Source of the DNA: Burkholderia puraquae
Lineage (GTDB): Bacteria; Pseudomonadota; Gammaproteobacteria; Burkholderiales; Burkholderiaceae
Direction: 5' to 3'
DNA length: 64,000 nt
NCBI RefSeq assembly: GCF_002099195.1
Contig: NZ_NBYX01000005.1
Location: 186,001-250,000 of the forward strand
Shown here: positions 11,501 to 23,001 of the stretch, piece after piece
Position numbering within the stretch: position 1 is the first letter of the stretch
Layout: each line of letters starts with the position of its first letter
The notes under the pieces: generated by a model
Database searches by the model: none
What the model saw: only the letters and a program-made list of their open reading frames with translations
What the model was told of the DNA's origin: nothing
Translations under genes and position numbers: made by a program

Positions 11501-12015
11501 CGACGCTCGAGGACGCGATCCACAAGATCGACCAGGAAACCCGCACGCTGCTGCAGGGCACCTTCGACGAGGTCAACCGCCACTTCAGCGACCTGTTTCC
11601 GCGCCTGTTCGGCGGCGGCCAGGCGAAGCTGATCATGACGGGCGACGAAATCCTCGATGCCGGCGTGCAGGTGATGGCGCAGCCGCCCGGCAAGAAGAAC
11701 GCGACGATTCACCTGCTGTCGGGCGGCGAGAAGGCGCTGACCGCGACCGCACTGGTGTTCGCGATGTTCCAGCTGAACCCGGCGCCGTTCTGTCTGCTCG
11801 ACGAGGTCGACGCGCCGCTCGATGACGCGAACACCGAGCGTTTCGCGAATCTCGTGCGCGCGATGTCCGACAAGACGCAGTTCCTGTTCATCTCGCACAA
11901 CAAGATCGCGATGGAAATGGCGCAGCAGCTGATCGGCGTGACGATGCAGGAGCAGGGCGTGTCGCGGATCGTCGCGGTGGACATGGAAACCGCAGCGGGT
12001 TTTGCCCAGAATTGA
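8503..12015 (+). CDS. smc: Chromosome segregation protein SMC
   Basis: Structural maintenance of chromosomes ATPase, the core of bacterial condensin, which extrudes and compacts DNA loops near the origin. The product has 1170 residues: an N-terminal ATPase lobe with Walker A GPNGCGKSN at 31-39; a coiled coil from about 165 to 500 rich in E, Q, A and R; a hinge around 520-650; a second coiled coil; and a C-terminal lobe with the signature LLSGGEKAL near 1070 and Walker B FCLLDEVDAPLDD near 1097. The start is GTG 8503 (VRLSSIKLAGFKSF), where homology begins; the frame stays open upstream but is not protein-like. zipA follows after 85 bases. Confidence 0.98.
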   Translation: MRLSSIKLAGFKSFVDPTHFQVPGQLVGVVGPNGCGKSNIIDAVRWVLGESRASELRGESMQDVIFNGSTARKPGSRASVELIFDNSDGRAAGQWGQYGEIAVKRVLTRDGTSSYYINNLPARRRDIQDIFLGTGLGPRAYAIIGQGMIARIIEAKPEELRVFLEEAAGVSKYKERRRETENRLHDTRENLTRVEDIVRELGANLEKLEAQAVVATKYKELVADGEEKQRLLWLLRKNEAAGEQQKQQRAIEQAQIDLEAQTAKLREVEAQLETLRVTHYSASDAMQGAQGSLYEANAEVSRLEAEIKFIVESRNRVQAQIAALNAQREQWRAQAEKAQDELEDAEEARAMADEKAALAEDNAAAKHDALPALEAKWRDAQAQLNDERARIAQTEQSLKLEAAHQRNADQQLQQLQQRHERLKGEAGGLDAPDEAQLEELRMQLAEQEEILAEAQARLADAQETVPRLDGERRAAQERVQAEAAQIHQLEARLAALKQLQENVQTEGKVQPWLDKHELGALPRLWKKLHVEAGWEAALEAVLRERLAALEVSNLDWVKAFATDAPPAKLAFYAPPAAGEPPAAVAGLRPVLSLVRIDDAGIRAVLNDWLGNVYVADDVAQALATRMQLPAGGAFVVKAGHIVTRVGVQLYAADSEQAGMLARQQEIENLTRQVRAQALLADEARTAAVRAEAAHTQATQALGDVRAQAERATQRVHALQMDVLKLAQAHERYTQRSTQIREELEEIGAQIEEQRAMRAESEANFERFDGELAELQARFEDNQLAFESLDESLTQARQEARDLERGANDARFAARNAVTRIDELKRSIQVAHEQSERVAASLEDARAELETINEQTAHTGLQDALEIRAVKEEALQAARIELDDLTAKLRASDEQRLVAERSLQPLRDRITELQLKEQAARLSVEQFAEQLTTAEVDEEALREKLTPDLKPSYLQGEVTRLNNAINALGPVNMAALDELKAASERKVFLDAQSADLIDAITTLEDAIHKIDQETRTLLQGTFDEVNRHFSDLFPRLFGGGQAKLIMTGDEILDAGVQVMAQPPGKKNATIHLLSGGEKALTATALVFAMFQLNPAPFCLLDEVDAPLDDANTERFANLVRAMSDKTQFLFISHNKIAMEMAQQLIGVTMQEQGVSRIVAVDMETAAGFAQN

Positions 12016-12100
12016 CGTTTGACGAAACCGGACCGCGTTCGCGCGGCGCATGGGCGCCCGTTCGCGGTTCCGACGAACAAGAATTGCTGATGGAGCGTGC

Positions 12101-13375
12101 ATGGACGAGTTGACACTCGGTTTGATCGGCGCGGGCGCCGTCGTGGTGGGCGGCGTCGTGGTCTACAACGCATGGCAGGGCGCGAAGGTGCGGCGCAGGA
12201 TGCCGCGTCCGATGCCGGAGGAAGCGGCCGAGGCGATGAACCGCCCGGAGCGCGACGAAGAGTTGCCGTTCATCGAGCCGGTGCGTCAGCCGGTGCGCCG
12301 CGAGCCCGCGGCACCGGCCGCCGCGGCCGGCACGCCGGCCGAAGTCGCGCGCGTCGAGCCGACGTTCGGCGGAGCCGCGCCCGCCGACATGCCGGCCGAT
12401 CTGCAGGCCGAGGCGACCGGCGTCGATACGCCGACCGAGTCGGTCGAGCCGGTTGCCGGTGAAGCGGCCGCACCGGCCGTCGCGCACGAGGCGACCGCCG
12501 ACGCTGCCGAGCCGGCCGAACCCGTGCTGCCGGCCGCGACGACGATCTCGTCGGCGCCGCCCGCGATCGTCGATCGCCGGATCGACTGTATCGTGCCGAT
12601 CCGCCTCGGCGGGTCGCTGCCGGGCGACAAGATCCTGCCGGCCGCGCAGCGGCTGCGTCGGGCGGGCAGCAAGCCTGTGCATATCGAAGGCAAGCCGGAA
12701 GGCGGCCAGTGGGAACTGCTGCAGAACGGCGTGCGCTACGAAGAATTGCGCGCGGCCGCGCAGCTCGCGAACCGCAGCGGCGCGCTGAACGAGCTCGAGT
12801 TCTCCGAATTCGTGACGGGCGTCCAGCAGTTCGCCGACGCGATCGACGGCGCGCCGGAATTCCCGGACATGATGGAAACAGTCGCGATGGCGCGCGAGCT
12901 CGACGCGTTTGCCGCGCAGTGCGACGCGCAGCTGTCGATCAACGTGATGTCGGACGGCGCGCCGTGGTCGGCGAACTACGTGCAGGCGGTCGCGTCGCAG
13001 GACGGGCTGCTGCTGTCGCGCGACGGCACGCGTTTCGTGAAGCTCGACGCGAAGCAGAACCCCGTGTTCATGCTGCAGTTCGGCGATACGAACTTCCTGC
13101 GTGACGACCTCACGTACAAGGGCGGCAACATGATCACGCTGGTGCTCGACGTGCCGGTCGCCGAAGAGGACATCCTGCCGTTCCGGCTGATGTGCGACTA
13201 CGCGAAGTCGCTGTCCGAACGGATCGGCGCACGCGTGGTCGACGATTCGCGCCGGCCGCTGCCGGAGTCGACGCTGCTGGCGATCGAGCAGCAGTTGATG
13301 AAGCTCTACGCGAAGCTCGAGGAAGCCGGCATCCCGGCCGGTTCGCCGGTCACGCGCCGCCTCTTCAGCCAGTAA
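12101..13375 (+). CDS. zipA: Cell division protein ZipA
   Basis: A bitopic inner-membrane protein that tethers FtsZ to the membrane at the septum. The 424-residue product has one N-terminal membrane segment (LTLGLIGAGAVVVGGVVVY, residues 4-22). A charged stretch and a proline/alanine/valine-rich linker run to about 170, and a globular C-terminal part (about 190-415) resembles the ZipA FtsZ-binding domain (DGAPEFPDMMETVAMARELD, DVPVAEEDILPFRLM). Start ATG 12101 gives the membrane anchor directly. The position between smc and ligA is the usual betaproteobacterial one. Confidence 0.9.
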   Translation: MDELTLGLIGAGAVVVGGVVVYNAWQGAKVRRRMPRPMPEEAAEAMNRPERDEELPFIEPVRQPVRREPAAPAAAAGTPAEVARVEPTFGGAAPADMPADLQAEATGVDTPTESVEPVAGEAAAPAVAHEATADAAEPAEPVLPAATTISSAPPAIVDRRIDCIVPIRLGGSLPGDKILPAAQRLRRAGSKPVHIEGKPEGGQWELLQNGVRYEELRAAAQLANRSGALNELEFSEFVTGVQQFADAIDGAPEFPDMMETVAMARELDAFAAQCDAQLSINVMSDGAPWSANYVQAVASQDGLLLSRDGTRFVKLDAKQNPVFMLQFGDTNFLRDDLTYKGGNMITLVLDVPVAEEDILPFRLMCDYAKSLSERIGARVVDDSRRPLPESTLLAIEQQLMKLYAKLEEAGIPAGSPVTRRLFSQ

Positions 13376-13428
13376 CGCGAACGGCCGAACGGACGGACGG
13401 CGGGCAGGCTTGGGTGCCGCCGTTCGTC

Positions 13429-13490
13429 GCTGCAGCGCACACCTCGCTGTTTGCGCTGCAGCACGCGCATCGGGCGTGCATTGCACGCCC
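13429..13490. repeat. Two adjacent inverted repeats in the zipA-ligA gap
   Basis: The first has 11-base arms, GCTGCAGCGCA (13429-13439) and TGCGCTGCAGC (13452-13462), around 12 bases. The second is the perfect palindrome GGGCGTGCA-T-TGCACGCCC (13472-13490). A GATAAT sequence at 13510-13515 could be a -10 element for ligA, without a well-spaced -35. The hairpins could end zipA mRNA or bind a regulator. Confidence 0.5.
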
Positions 13491-13514
13491 CGCTGCGGCG
13501 TCAAACTGAGATAA

Positions 13515-16159
<2,645 letters not shown>

Positions 16160-16222
16160 TCCGCAGGCGAAGCGGCCGGCAAGCCGACGCGCCGTATCGC
16201 GAGATCCCGTCCACCGGAAACA

Positions 16223-16248
16223 AAAAAGCCCGCGCAAGCGGGCTTTTT
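16223..16248. terminator. Bidirectional terminator between def and rluB
   Basis: AAAAAGCCCGC and GCGGGCTTTTT pair around a GCAA tetraloop. A-runs and T-runs on both sides make it work on both strands for the converging genes def (+) and rluB (-). Confidence 0.9.
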
Positions 16249-16278
16249 CATTGCATGGCGCAGGTGGCGCGCCCGCAG

Positions 16279-18267
16279 TCAGAACGTCTCGTCGGCCGAC
16301 AGATAGCGCCATTGGCCTTGCGGCAGCGCGCCGAGCATCACGCGGCCCATCCGTACGCGCTTCAGGCCGATCACGTCGAGGCCCACCAGTTCGCACATGC
16401 GGCGGATCTGGCGCTTCTTGCCTTCGCGCAGCACGAAGCGCAGCTGCTCGCCGTTCTGCCAGCTCACCATCGCGGGCTTCAGCGCGACGCCGTCGAGTTC
16501 GAGGCCGTGGCGCAGCTTTGCGAGCGATTCCGCGGGGAAGTGCTGGTCGATGTCGATGAGCCGCTCGCCGAAGCGCACGCGCACCAGGTACTCCTTGTCG
16601 ATATCCGACTGTTCGCCGATCAGCTGCTTCGCGATCACGCCGTTCTGCGTCAGCACGAGCAGGCCGGTCGAATCGATGTCCAGGCGGCCGGCCGGTGCGA
16701 GTGCGTGCAGGTGCTGCGGCGAGAAACGCACCGGCGAATGGTCGCCGCTCCAGCGGTTCGCGCGCGTGATCAGCACGGCCGCGGGCTCGTAGCCGTCTTC
16801 CGCCTGGCCCGACACATAGCCGACCGGCTTGTGCAGCAGGATCGTCACTTGCGCGGCCTGTGCGGCGCTCGCCCGTTCGTCGATCTCGATCTTCTGGTCA
16901 GCGCGGACCTTGGTGCCGAGCGTGTCGATGCGTTCGCCGTCGACGAGTACCCAGCCCTTTTCGATCCATTCGTCGGCTTCGCGACGCGAGCACATGCCGA
17001 GTTCGGACATCCGTTTCGACAGGCGCATCAGGCCCGTTTCATCGCCGTAGTCGACGTCGGCCGCCTGGCGCTTGACGGGTTGTGCGGTCTTCGGGCCCGC
17101 GCCGGACGAGCGGCGCTCGGCGCTGCCACGCTCGCCGTCGCGGGCGGGGCGAGCAGGTCGATCGCCGAAGCTGCGCTTCGCGCCTTCGCCGGCGGCCTTG
17201 TCGCGATACGGTGCGCGTGCGCCACCTTCGCCGGCACCTGCGCGACGCGGTCGTGCGTCGTCATCGCGGCGGGGCGGGCGATCGGACGACGTGCGACGGT
17301 CGCCGAAGCTGCGCTTCGCACCTTCGCCGGCAGCCTTGTCGCGATACGGTGCGCGTGCGCCACCTTCGCCGGCACCTGCGCGACGCGGACGTGCGTCGTC
17401 ATCGCGGCGGGGCGGGCGATCCGAGGACGTACGGCGGTCGCCGAAGCTGCGCTTTGCGCCTTCGCCGGCTGCGTTGTCACGATAGGGTGCGCGTGCGCCA
17501 CCTTCGCTGGTACCTGCACGGCGCGGACGTGCGTCGTCGTCGCTGCGGCGAGCCGGGCGATCCGACGACGTGCGGCGGTCGCCGAAGCTGCGCTTCGCGC
17601 CTTCGCCGGCTGCGTTGTCACGATAGGGTGCGCGTGCGCCGCCTTCGCCGGCACCTGCACGGCGCGAACGCGCGTCGTCATCACGGCGGGGCGGGCGATC
17701 CGACGACGTGCGGCGGTCGCCGAAGCTGCGCTTCGCACCTTCGCCGGCTGCGTTGTCGCGATACGGTGCGCGTGCGCCGCCTTCGCCGGCACTTGTACGG
17801 CGCGGGCGGGCATCGTCATCACGGCGGGGCGGGCGATCCGACGACGTGCGGCGATCGCCGAAGCTGCGCTTCGCGCCTTCGCCGGCGGCCTTGTCGCGAT
17901 ACGGCGCACGTGCGCCGCCTTCGCCGGCACCTGCGCGACGCGGCCGCGCATCGTCGTCGCGACGGGGCGGACGCGCGTCGGGTTTGCCGTCAGCGCCGCG
18001 ATAGCTGCGTTCGGCACCGCCGTCACGCGGCGCACGCTTGGCGGGTGCGCGATCCGCACCCGGGCGTTCGGCGCCCGCGGCAGCGCGCGGCTTGAACGTG
18101 CGTTCGCCGGCGGCGGCCGGGGCCGCCTGCTTCGGGCGGGCCGGCTTGTCCCCTGCGGGCGGCGCAGCGGGGCGTACCGCCTTGCGGGCGACGTGGCTGC
18201 CGGAGCGGACAGGGGCGCGGGTCGGCGACGCCGGCTTCGGATTCTTGACGGTTAATTTGGTGCGCAT
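16279..18267 (-). CDS. rluB: 23S rRNA pseudouridine synthase RluB with a long repetitive N-terminal tail
   Basis: Isomerises a uridine of 23S rRNA helix 89 region to pseudouridine (RluB/RsuA family). The 662-residue product is more than twice the E. coli RluB length. Residues 1 to about 400 are a lysine-, proline-, then arginine/aspartate/glycine-rich disordered tail whose middle (about 98-368) is six near-identical 46-residue repeats. The enzyme follows: an S4 RNA-binding domain from about 412 (RLSKRMSELGMCSRREADEW) and the catalytic core with GRLDIDSTGLLVLT near 525-537, holding the active-site aspartate. The end matches RluB/RsuA (KKRQIRRMCELVG). It lies 16 bases downstream of glnD. RluB is favoured over RsuA or RluE/F by the overall layout. 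Confidence 0.9.
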   Translation of the reverse strand: MRTKLTVKNPKPASPTRAPVRSGSHVARKAVRPAAPPAGDKPARPKQAAPAAAGERTFKPRAAAGAERPGADRAPAKRAPRDGGAERSYRGADGKPDARPPRRDDDARPRRAGAGEGGARAPYRDKAAGEGAKRSFGDRRTSSDRPPRRDDDARPRRTSAGEGGARAPYRDNAAGEGAKRSFGDRRTSSDRPPRRDDDARSRRAGAGEGGARAPYRDNAAGEGAKRSFGDRRTSSDRPARRSDDDARPRRAGTSEGGARAPYRDNAAGEGAKRSFGDRRTSSDRPPRRDDDARPRRAGAGEGGARAPYRDKAAGEGAKRSFGDRRTSSDRPPRRDDDARPRRAGAGEGGARAPYRDKAAGEGAKRSFGDRPARPARDGERGSAERRSSGAGPKTAQPVKRQAADVDYGDETGLMRLSKRMSELGMCSRREADEWIEKGWVLVDGERIDTLGTKVRADQKIEIDERASAAQAAQVTILLHKPVGYVSGQAEDGYEPAAVLITRANRWSGDHSPVRFSPQHLHALAPAGRLDIDSTGLLVLTQNGVIAKQLIGEQSDIDKEYLVRVRFGERLIDIDQHFPAESLAKLRHGLELDGVALKPAMVSWQNGEQLRFVLREGKKRQIRRMCELVGLDVIGLKRVRMGRVMLGALPQGQWRYLSADETF
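17162..17972 (-). repeat. Six tandem 138-bp in-frame repeats inside rluB
   Basis: The anchor TCGCCGAAGCTGCGCTTCG on the plus strand recurs at 17162, 17300, 17438, 17579, 17717 and 17855. The period is 138 bases (46 codons), with one 141-base interval that adds a single serine codon. Each unit encodes AGEGAKRSFGDRRTSSDR, then an R/D-rich stretch, then GEGGARAPYRD. Copies differ at only a few positions. Confidence 0.95.
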
Positions 18268-18283
18268 AAACGCTGGAATTCAC

Positions 18284-20860
18284 TCAGACTGCGATCGCAC
18301 GCAGCAATTCGGTTTCGAGCTGGATCTGCAGGCGGTTGTCGGACAGGCCGGCGCCCGCAAGCAGGAAGATGTCCTCGACGCGTTCGCCGAGCGTATTGAT
18401 CCGCGCCGCGTGGACGCCGATCCGATGCTCGGCGAGTACGCGCGCGATCGAATAGAGAAGGCCTGGCCGGTCGTTGGCCGACACGGACAGGATGTAGTAC
18501 TGGCCGCGCTCGTCGGCCCGCAGGTCGACGCGCGGCGTGATCGGAAACGTCCGGGACAGCCTCGACAGGCGGCCCTTGGACGGCTCCGGCAGCGGTGCGG
18601 TTTCGGTGAGCCGCGACGCGAGCTGTTGTTCGACGAGATTCGCGATGTCGCGATACCGCACGTCACGTTCGGTCTGCGTGACGATGAAGTTGTCGAGCGC
18701 ATAGCCGTGCCGCGTCGTGCTGACGCGCGCGTCGAGCACCGACAGCCCGTTGCGGTCGAAATACGCGCAGATGCCCGCGAACAGATCGGGGCGATCCTTC
18801 ACGTACACGAGCACCTGCAGTGCGTCGCCGATCGGCGACGGCCGCGCGCGGACGATCGTGGTTTCGGCGTTTACGTGCCGGTACAGCACGCGTGTCTGCC
18901 ATGCGATGTCGGCCGCGTCGTGCCGCAGGAAGAAGCCGACGTCGAGCTGATCCCACAGCGCGCGATGCGCGTCGTCGGGCACGGTCTCGAGGCGCAGCAG
19001 CGCGAGCGCCTGCTCCTGCCGCGACTTCAGCTCCGAATGCGCGTCGGGGTTCGCGCCGCCGAGCACCGCGAGCGTGATGCGGTACAGGTCCTCGAGCAGC
19101 TTGCCCTTCCACGTGTTCCACACCTTCGGGCTCGTGCCGCGGATATCGGCGACGGTCAGCAGGTACAGCGCGGTGAGGTACCGCTCGTTGCCGACGACTT
19201 CGGCGAAACGCTTGATGACTTCGGGGTCGCTCGTGTCCTGCTTCTGCGCGACCTGGCTCATCGTCAGGTGATGCTGGACGAGCCACACGATCAGCGCCGC
19301 GTCGTCGCCGGCGATGCCGTGCTCGCGGCAGAAGCGCCGTGCGTCGGCCATCCCGAGCGTCGAGTGGTCGCCGCCGCGGCCCTTCGCGATGTCGTGGAAC
19401 AGCGCCGCGACATACAGCACCCAAGGGCGCTCGAAGTTGCCGATCAGCTGGCTGCAGAACGGATATTCATGCGCATGCTCGGCCACCGCGAAGCGGCGGA
19501 TGTTGCGCAACACCATCAGGATGTGCTGATCGACCGTGTACACGTGGTACAGGTCGTGCTGCATCTGGCCGACGATGCGGCGGAAATTCAGCAGGTAGCG
19601 GCCGAGCACGCTCGTCTGGTTCATCAGCCGGAACGCGTGCGTGATCCCTTCGGGTTGCTGAAGGATCCGCATGAAGGTGTCGCGATTCTGCGGATCGCGG
19701 CGCCACGCGTTGTTCATGATCTCGCGCGAGTTGTACAGCGCGCGCAGCGTGCGGGCGGACAGGCCCTTTACGCCGCGGGTCGTCTCGTACAGCAGGAACG
19801 CTTCGAGGATCGCGTCGGGGTGACGTTCGAACACGCCGTCGTCGACGATTTCGAGCATGCCCTGCTTCTCGACGAAGCGGTCGGGCGACAGCACGCGCGT
19901 GATGCCGCTCGTCGCGGGGAACAGCTGCGCCTCGATGTTCTGGATCAGGATCGTCGCGAGCTGCGTAACGGCTTTCGCGGCCCAGTAATAGCGGCGCATC
20001 AGCTGCTCGCTCGCGCGCTTGGCCTGCGTCGGCTGGTAGCCGAAGCTCTCGGCCGCCTGCGTTTGCAGGTCGAACACGAGCATGTCCTGGCGGCGGCCGG
20101 CGATCACGTGCAGCCGCGCGCGCAGCGTCTTCAGGAAACCTTCGTTGCGGCGCAGCTCGCGCGCTTCGCGATCGGTGATGAGGCCGCGTGTGTCGAGTTC
20201 GCGCCAGCTGCTGCCGAAACCGGCCGCACGCGCGATCCACAGGATCGTCTGCAGGTCGCGCAATCCGCCGGGGCTTTCCTTCACGTTGGGTTCGAGGCTG
20301 TACGGCGTGTCCTGGAACTTCGCGTGGCGCTGGCGCATCTCGAGCACCTTCGCGGTGAAGAACGCGCGGGCGTCGAGCGCCTCGTGGTAGCGCACCGTGA
20401 AGCGCTCGAACAGCGCGGTGCTGCCGACGATGCGGCGCGCTTCCAGCAGCGAGGTCTGCACGGTGACGTCCTGCGATGCCTCCTCGATGCACTGCGCGAC
20501 CGTGCGCACGCTGCTGCCGATCTCGAGGCCGAGATCCCATGCCATCCCGATGAAGCGCTCGATGCGCGCGTCGAGCGCCGGGTCGTGCCCATCGGGCAGC
20601 AGCACGAGGATGTCGACGTCGGAATAGGGCGCGAGCTCGCCGCGCCCGTAGCCGCCGACGGCGACGAGCGCAAGCGTCGCGGGCAGCCCGCATTCGTCCC
20701 ACACGCACTTCAGCGCATCGTCGGTGAGTTTCGACAGCGCGTGCATCAGTGACGCGACGTTCGTCGCGCGGCGAAAGCGCTCGAGCCTCGCCGTCTTGGC
20801 GGCCTTGAATTCGGCGCGCCGCGACAGCGCTTCGGGCGAGGGGGCAGCGTGAGCGCTCAT
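18284..20860 (-). CDS. glnD: PII uridylyltransferase/uridylyl-removing enzyme
   Basis: Primary nitrogen sensor: glutamine controls whether it uridylylates or deuridylylates the PII proteins GlnB/GlnK. It is 858 residues. Nucleotidyltransferase domain with VGGYGRGEL and metal-binding D81/D83 ([11 protein letters not shown]); central HD hydrolase domain with [15 protein letters not shown] near 485-500; and two C-terminal ACT domains (about 680-755 and 790-858), the second containing [20 protein letters not shown]. It lies between map (upstream) and rluB in a leftward group, the usual map-glnD linkage near rpsB. Confidence 0.98.
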   Translation of the reverse strand: MSAHAAPSPEALSRRAEFKAAKTARLERFRRATNVASLMHALSKLTDDALKCVWDECGLPATLALVAVGGYGRGELAPYSDVDILVLLPDGHDPALDARIERFIGMAWDLGLEIGSSVRTVAQCIEEASQDVTVQTSLLEARRIVGSTALFERFTVRYHEALDARAFFTAKVLEMRQRHAKFQDTPYSLEPNVKESPGGLRDLQTILWIARAAGFGSSWRELDTRGLITDREARELRRNEGFLKTLRARLHVIAGRRQDMLVFDLQTQAAESFGYQPTQAKRASEQLMRRYYWAAKAVTQLATILIQNIEAQLFPATSGITRVLSPDRFVEKQGMLEIVDDGVFERHPDAILEAFLLYETTRGVKGLSARTLRALYNSREIMNNAWRRDPQNRDTFMRILQQPEGITHAFRLMNQTSVLGRYLLNFRRIVGQMQHDLYHVYTVDQHILMVLRNIRRFAVAEHAHEYPFCSQLIGNFERPWVLYVAALFHDIAKGRGGDHSTLGMADARRFCREHGIAGDDAALIVWLVQHHLTMSQVAQKQDTSDPEVIKRFAEVVGNERYLTALYLLTVADIRGTSPKVWNTWKGKLLEDLYRITLAVLGGANPDAHSELKSRQEQALALLRLETVPDDAHRALWDQLDVGFFLRHDAADIAWQTRVLYRHVNAETTIVRARPSPIGDALQVLVYVKDRPDLFAGICAYFDRNGLSVLDARVSTTRHGYALDNFIVTQTERDVRYRDIANLVEQQLASRLTETAPLPEPSKGRLSRLSRTFPITPRVDLRADERGQYYILSVSANDRPGLLYSIARVLAEHRIGVHAARINTLGERVEDIFLLAGAGLSDNRLQIQLETELLRAIAV

Positions 20861-20905
20861 GGGCAGCCGTTCAGGTGCGGGTGGGGCGGGCTGGCGCGAC
20901 GGCGC

Positions 20906-21721
20906 TCAGACTGCGGCGGCCGGTTGCGCGAACACGGGGCGCGCCGGCGTGCCGGCCGACACGGTCAGCACCTCGTAGCCGGTTTCGGTGACGAGCACCG
21001 TGTGTTCCCACTGCGCCGACAGGCTGCGGTCGCGCGTCTTGACCGTCCACTGGTCGGGCATCGTGCGGATGTCGCGCTTGCCGGCGTTGATCATCGGCTC
21101 GATCGTGAAGATCATCCCGGCCTTCAGTTCGATGCCCGTGCCCGGACGGCCGTAGTGAACGACCTGCGGATCCTCGTGGAACACCGTGCCGATGCCGTGG
21201 CCGCAGTATTCGCGCACGACGCTGTAGCCCTGCGCTTCCGCGTGCTTCTGGATCGCGTAGCCGATGTCGCCGAGGTGCGCACCGGGCTTGACCTGGTCGA
21301 TGCCGAGCCACATGCATTCGTAGGTGGTCTGCACGAGGCGCTTCGCGAGGATCGAACCTTCGCCGACGATGAACATCCGGCTCGTGTCGCCGAAGTAGCC
21401 GTTCTTGATCACGGTGATGTCGATGTTCAGCGCATCGCCGTTCTTGATCACCTTCTCGCCGGGAATGCCGTGACAGATCACGTCGTTGACCGAGATGCAG
21501 GTGGCCTTCGGGTACGGCGGGTAGCCGGGCGGCTGGTAGTTCAGCGGCGCCGGGATCGTGCCCTGTTCGTTGAGCATGAACTCGTGACAGAGGCGGTCGA
21601 GCTCGGCGGTCGTGATGCCTGCGACGACGTGCGGCGTGATGAAGTCGAGCACTTCGCTCGCGAGACGGCAGGCGACGCGCATCTCGGCGATATCGTGTTC
21701 GTTTTTGAGCGTAATAGCCAT
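20906..21721 (-). CDS. map: Methionine aminopeptidase, type I
   Basis: Removes the N-terminal methionine of nascent proteins after deformylation. It is 271 residues. All five dinuclear metal ligands are present: D101, D112, H175, E208 and E239, with the substrate-binding H84 in CHGIPG. It lacks the N-terminal zinc-finger extension, so it is type Ia. It is divergent from rpsB across 377 bases and followed by glnD after 45 bases. Confidence 0.98.
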   Translation of the reverse strand: MAITLKNEHDIAEMRVACRLASEVLDFITPHVVAGITTAELDRLCHEFMLNEQGTIPAPLNYQPPGYPPYPKATCISVNDVICHGIPGEKVIKNGDALNIDITVIKNGYFGDTSRMFIVGEGSILAKRLVQTTYECMWLGIDQVKPGAHLGDIGYAIQKHAEAQGYSVVREYCGHGIGTVFHEDPQVVHYGRPGTGIELKAGMIFTIEPMINAGKRDIRTMPDQWTVKTRDRSLSAQWEHTVLVTETGYEVLTVSAGTPARPVFAQPAAAV

Positions 21722-21861
21722 CGAGGTATGCCTGGAATGCGGTGAATTGACGGATTATCGCACCTTCTGGCAGGCGTCGCAGCCCCTGCCGGCGGTGCGG
21801 ATGCGGGTTTTCGCGGATTGTCCGGCCCGCTGCCGCGCGGCAAGCGAAAGTGGTGAGCGAC

Positions 21862-21891
21862 TTGAGAGCGGACAAATCGGCGTGCTATACT
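21862..21891 (+). promoter_or_regulatory. Sigma-70 promoter for rpsB-tsf
   Basis: TTGAGA (21862-21867) and TATACT (21886-21891) are separated by 18 bases, close to consensus. The promoter faces rpsB and would leave a leader of about 200 bases. The rest of the map-rpsB gap (21722-22098) holds the leader hairpin at 21913-21944 and a GCCGGC inverted repeat near 21992. Confidence 0.75.
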
Positions 21892-21912
21892 CTTTGGCTA
21901 AGTCGATATCCA

Positions 21913-21944
21913 AATGCCGATGTGCCCCGTTTTGGGGCGGCATT
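21913..21944 (+). promoter_or_regulatory. Candidate S2 autoregulatory leader hairpin
   Basis: In the long untranslated leader of rpsB, AATGCC pairs with GGCATT and GCCCC with GGGGC around GTTTT, with a 5-base bulge (GATGT) on the 5' side only. Asymmetric bulged hairpins in rpsB leaders are known S2-binding autoregulatory elements in other proteobacteria. That this one has that role is inference. Confidence 0.45.
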
Positions 21945-22098
21945 GCGGTGAAAGGCTTGCGGCACGAGCATTTCGCACGTGTCGAATCGCAAGCCGGCGC
22001 AACCAGGGTGCCGGCCGCGCGGAATTCGCGCCCTTCGGGGCAGGTTCGCGCGGCGGTACGGCAGCCGGCTTAAGACCCAACCCTCGTGGAGAATTTAC

Positions 22099-22839
22099 AT
22101 GGCAGTTACGATGCGCCAAATGCTGGAAGCGGGTGTCCACTTCGGTCACCAGACGCGCTTCTGGAACCCGAAGATGGCTCCGTTCATTTTCGGTCACCGC
22201 AACAAGATTCACATCATCAACCTCGAAAAGACGCTGCCGATGTTCACGGACGCACAGAAGTACGTGCGCCAGCTGGCAGCGAACCGCGGCACGATCCTGT
22301 TCGTCGGCACGAAGCGTCAGTCGCGTGACACGATCGCCCAGGAAGCGCAGCGCGCAGGCATGCCGTTCGTCAACGCACGCTGGCTCGGCGGCATGATGAC
22401 CAACTTCAAGACGCTGAAGGTTTCGATCAAGCGCCTGAAGGACATGGAAGCGGCAGTCGAGGCAGGCGAGCTCGAGAAGATGAGCAAGAAGGAAGCGCTG
22501 CTGTTCGAACGCGAAATCGCGAAGCTGCAGAAGTCGATCGGCGGCGTGAAGGACATGGGCGGCATTCCGGACGCGATCTTCGTCGTCGACGTCGGCTACC
22601 ACAAGATTGCCGTCACGGAAGCGAACAAGCTGGGCGTGCCGGTCATCGCCGTGGTCGATACGAACCACTCGCCGGAAGGTGTGGATTACGTGATCCCGGG
22701 TAACGACGACTCGAGCAAGGCAGTCGCGCTGTACGCTGAAGGTGTGGCCGACGCGATCCTCGAGGGCCGTGCGAACGCGGTCAACGAAGTGGTCCAGGCT
22801 GCACGCGGCGACGACGAGTACGTCGAGGAAAACGCGTAA
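22099..22839 (+). CDS. rpsB: 30S ribosomal protein S2
   Basis: Small-subunit ribosomal protein S2, 246 residues, needed for S1 assembly and mRNA binding. It begins [20 protein letters not shown] and contains the family signatures [33 protein letters not shown] and GIPVIA-like [19 protein letters not shown] 22099 follows GTGGAGAA (22086-22093); the frame is open further upstream but that stretch is leader. Codon use is strongly biased, as expected for a highly expressed gene. tsf follows after a terminator-like hairpin. Confidence 0.99.
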
Positions 22840-22857
22840 CTGGCCCCGAGCCGGCGC

Positions 22858-22890
22858 AAAAAGGGGGCTCTCAACAGGCCCCCTTTTTTT
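22858..22890 (+). terminator. Intrinsic terminator between rpsB and tsf
   Basis: GGGGGC (22863-22868) pairs with GCCCCC (22878-22883), flanked by an A-run on the left and seven T on the right. It starts 18 bases after the rpsB stop, so it should set the rpsB:tsf ratio or end rpsB-only transcripts. Confidence 0.85.
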
Positions 22891-23001
22891 AAGCTTGTGC
22901 GCCGGACCTGATCGCGCCGAATCGGTGCGGGTCCGGAAACGAATCTCGGCCGTTCGCGTCCAAGCGGGCGGCGTTGTGAATACAGACTCAAGGAGCGAAT
23001 G

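Noticed and set aside
8194..12102. A 1302-codon open frame on the minus strand opposite smc
   Set aside because: It is a shadow of the strongly biased smc coding frame. Its translation is low-complexity R, L, H and V with no domain, and smc on the plus strand is certain. The same applies to long minus-strand frames opposite bamA (29658-32468) and ppsA (39008-41743).
17162..17972. CRISPR array, suggested by regular repeat spacing
   Set aside because: The units are long (138 bases), contiguous without unique spacers, and in frame inside rluB.
16255..18255. A 666-codon plus-strand frame opposite rluB with its own repeats
   Set aside because: The repeats are the complement of the rluB repeats, and the S4 and pseudouridine synthase domains are read on the minus strand.
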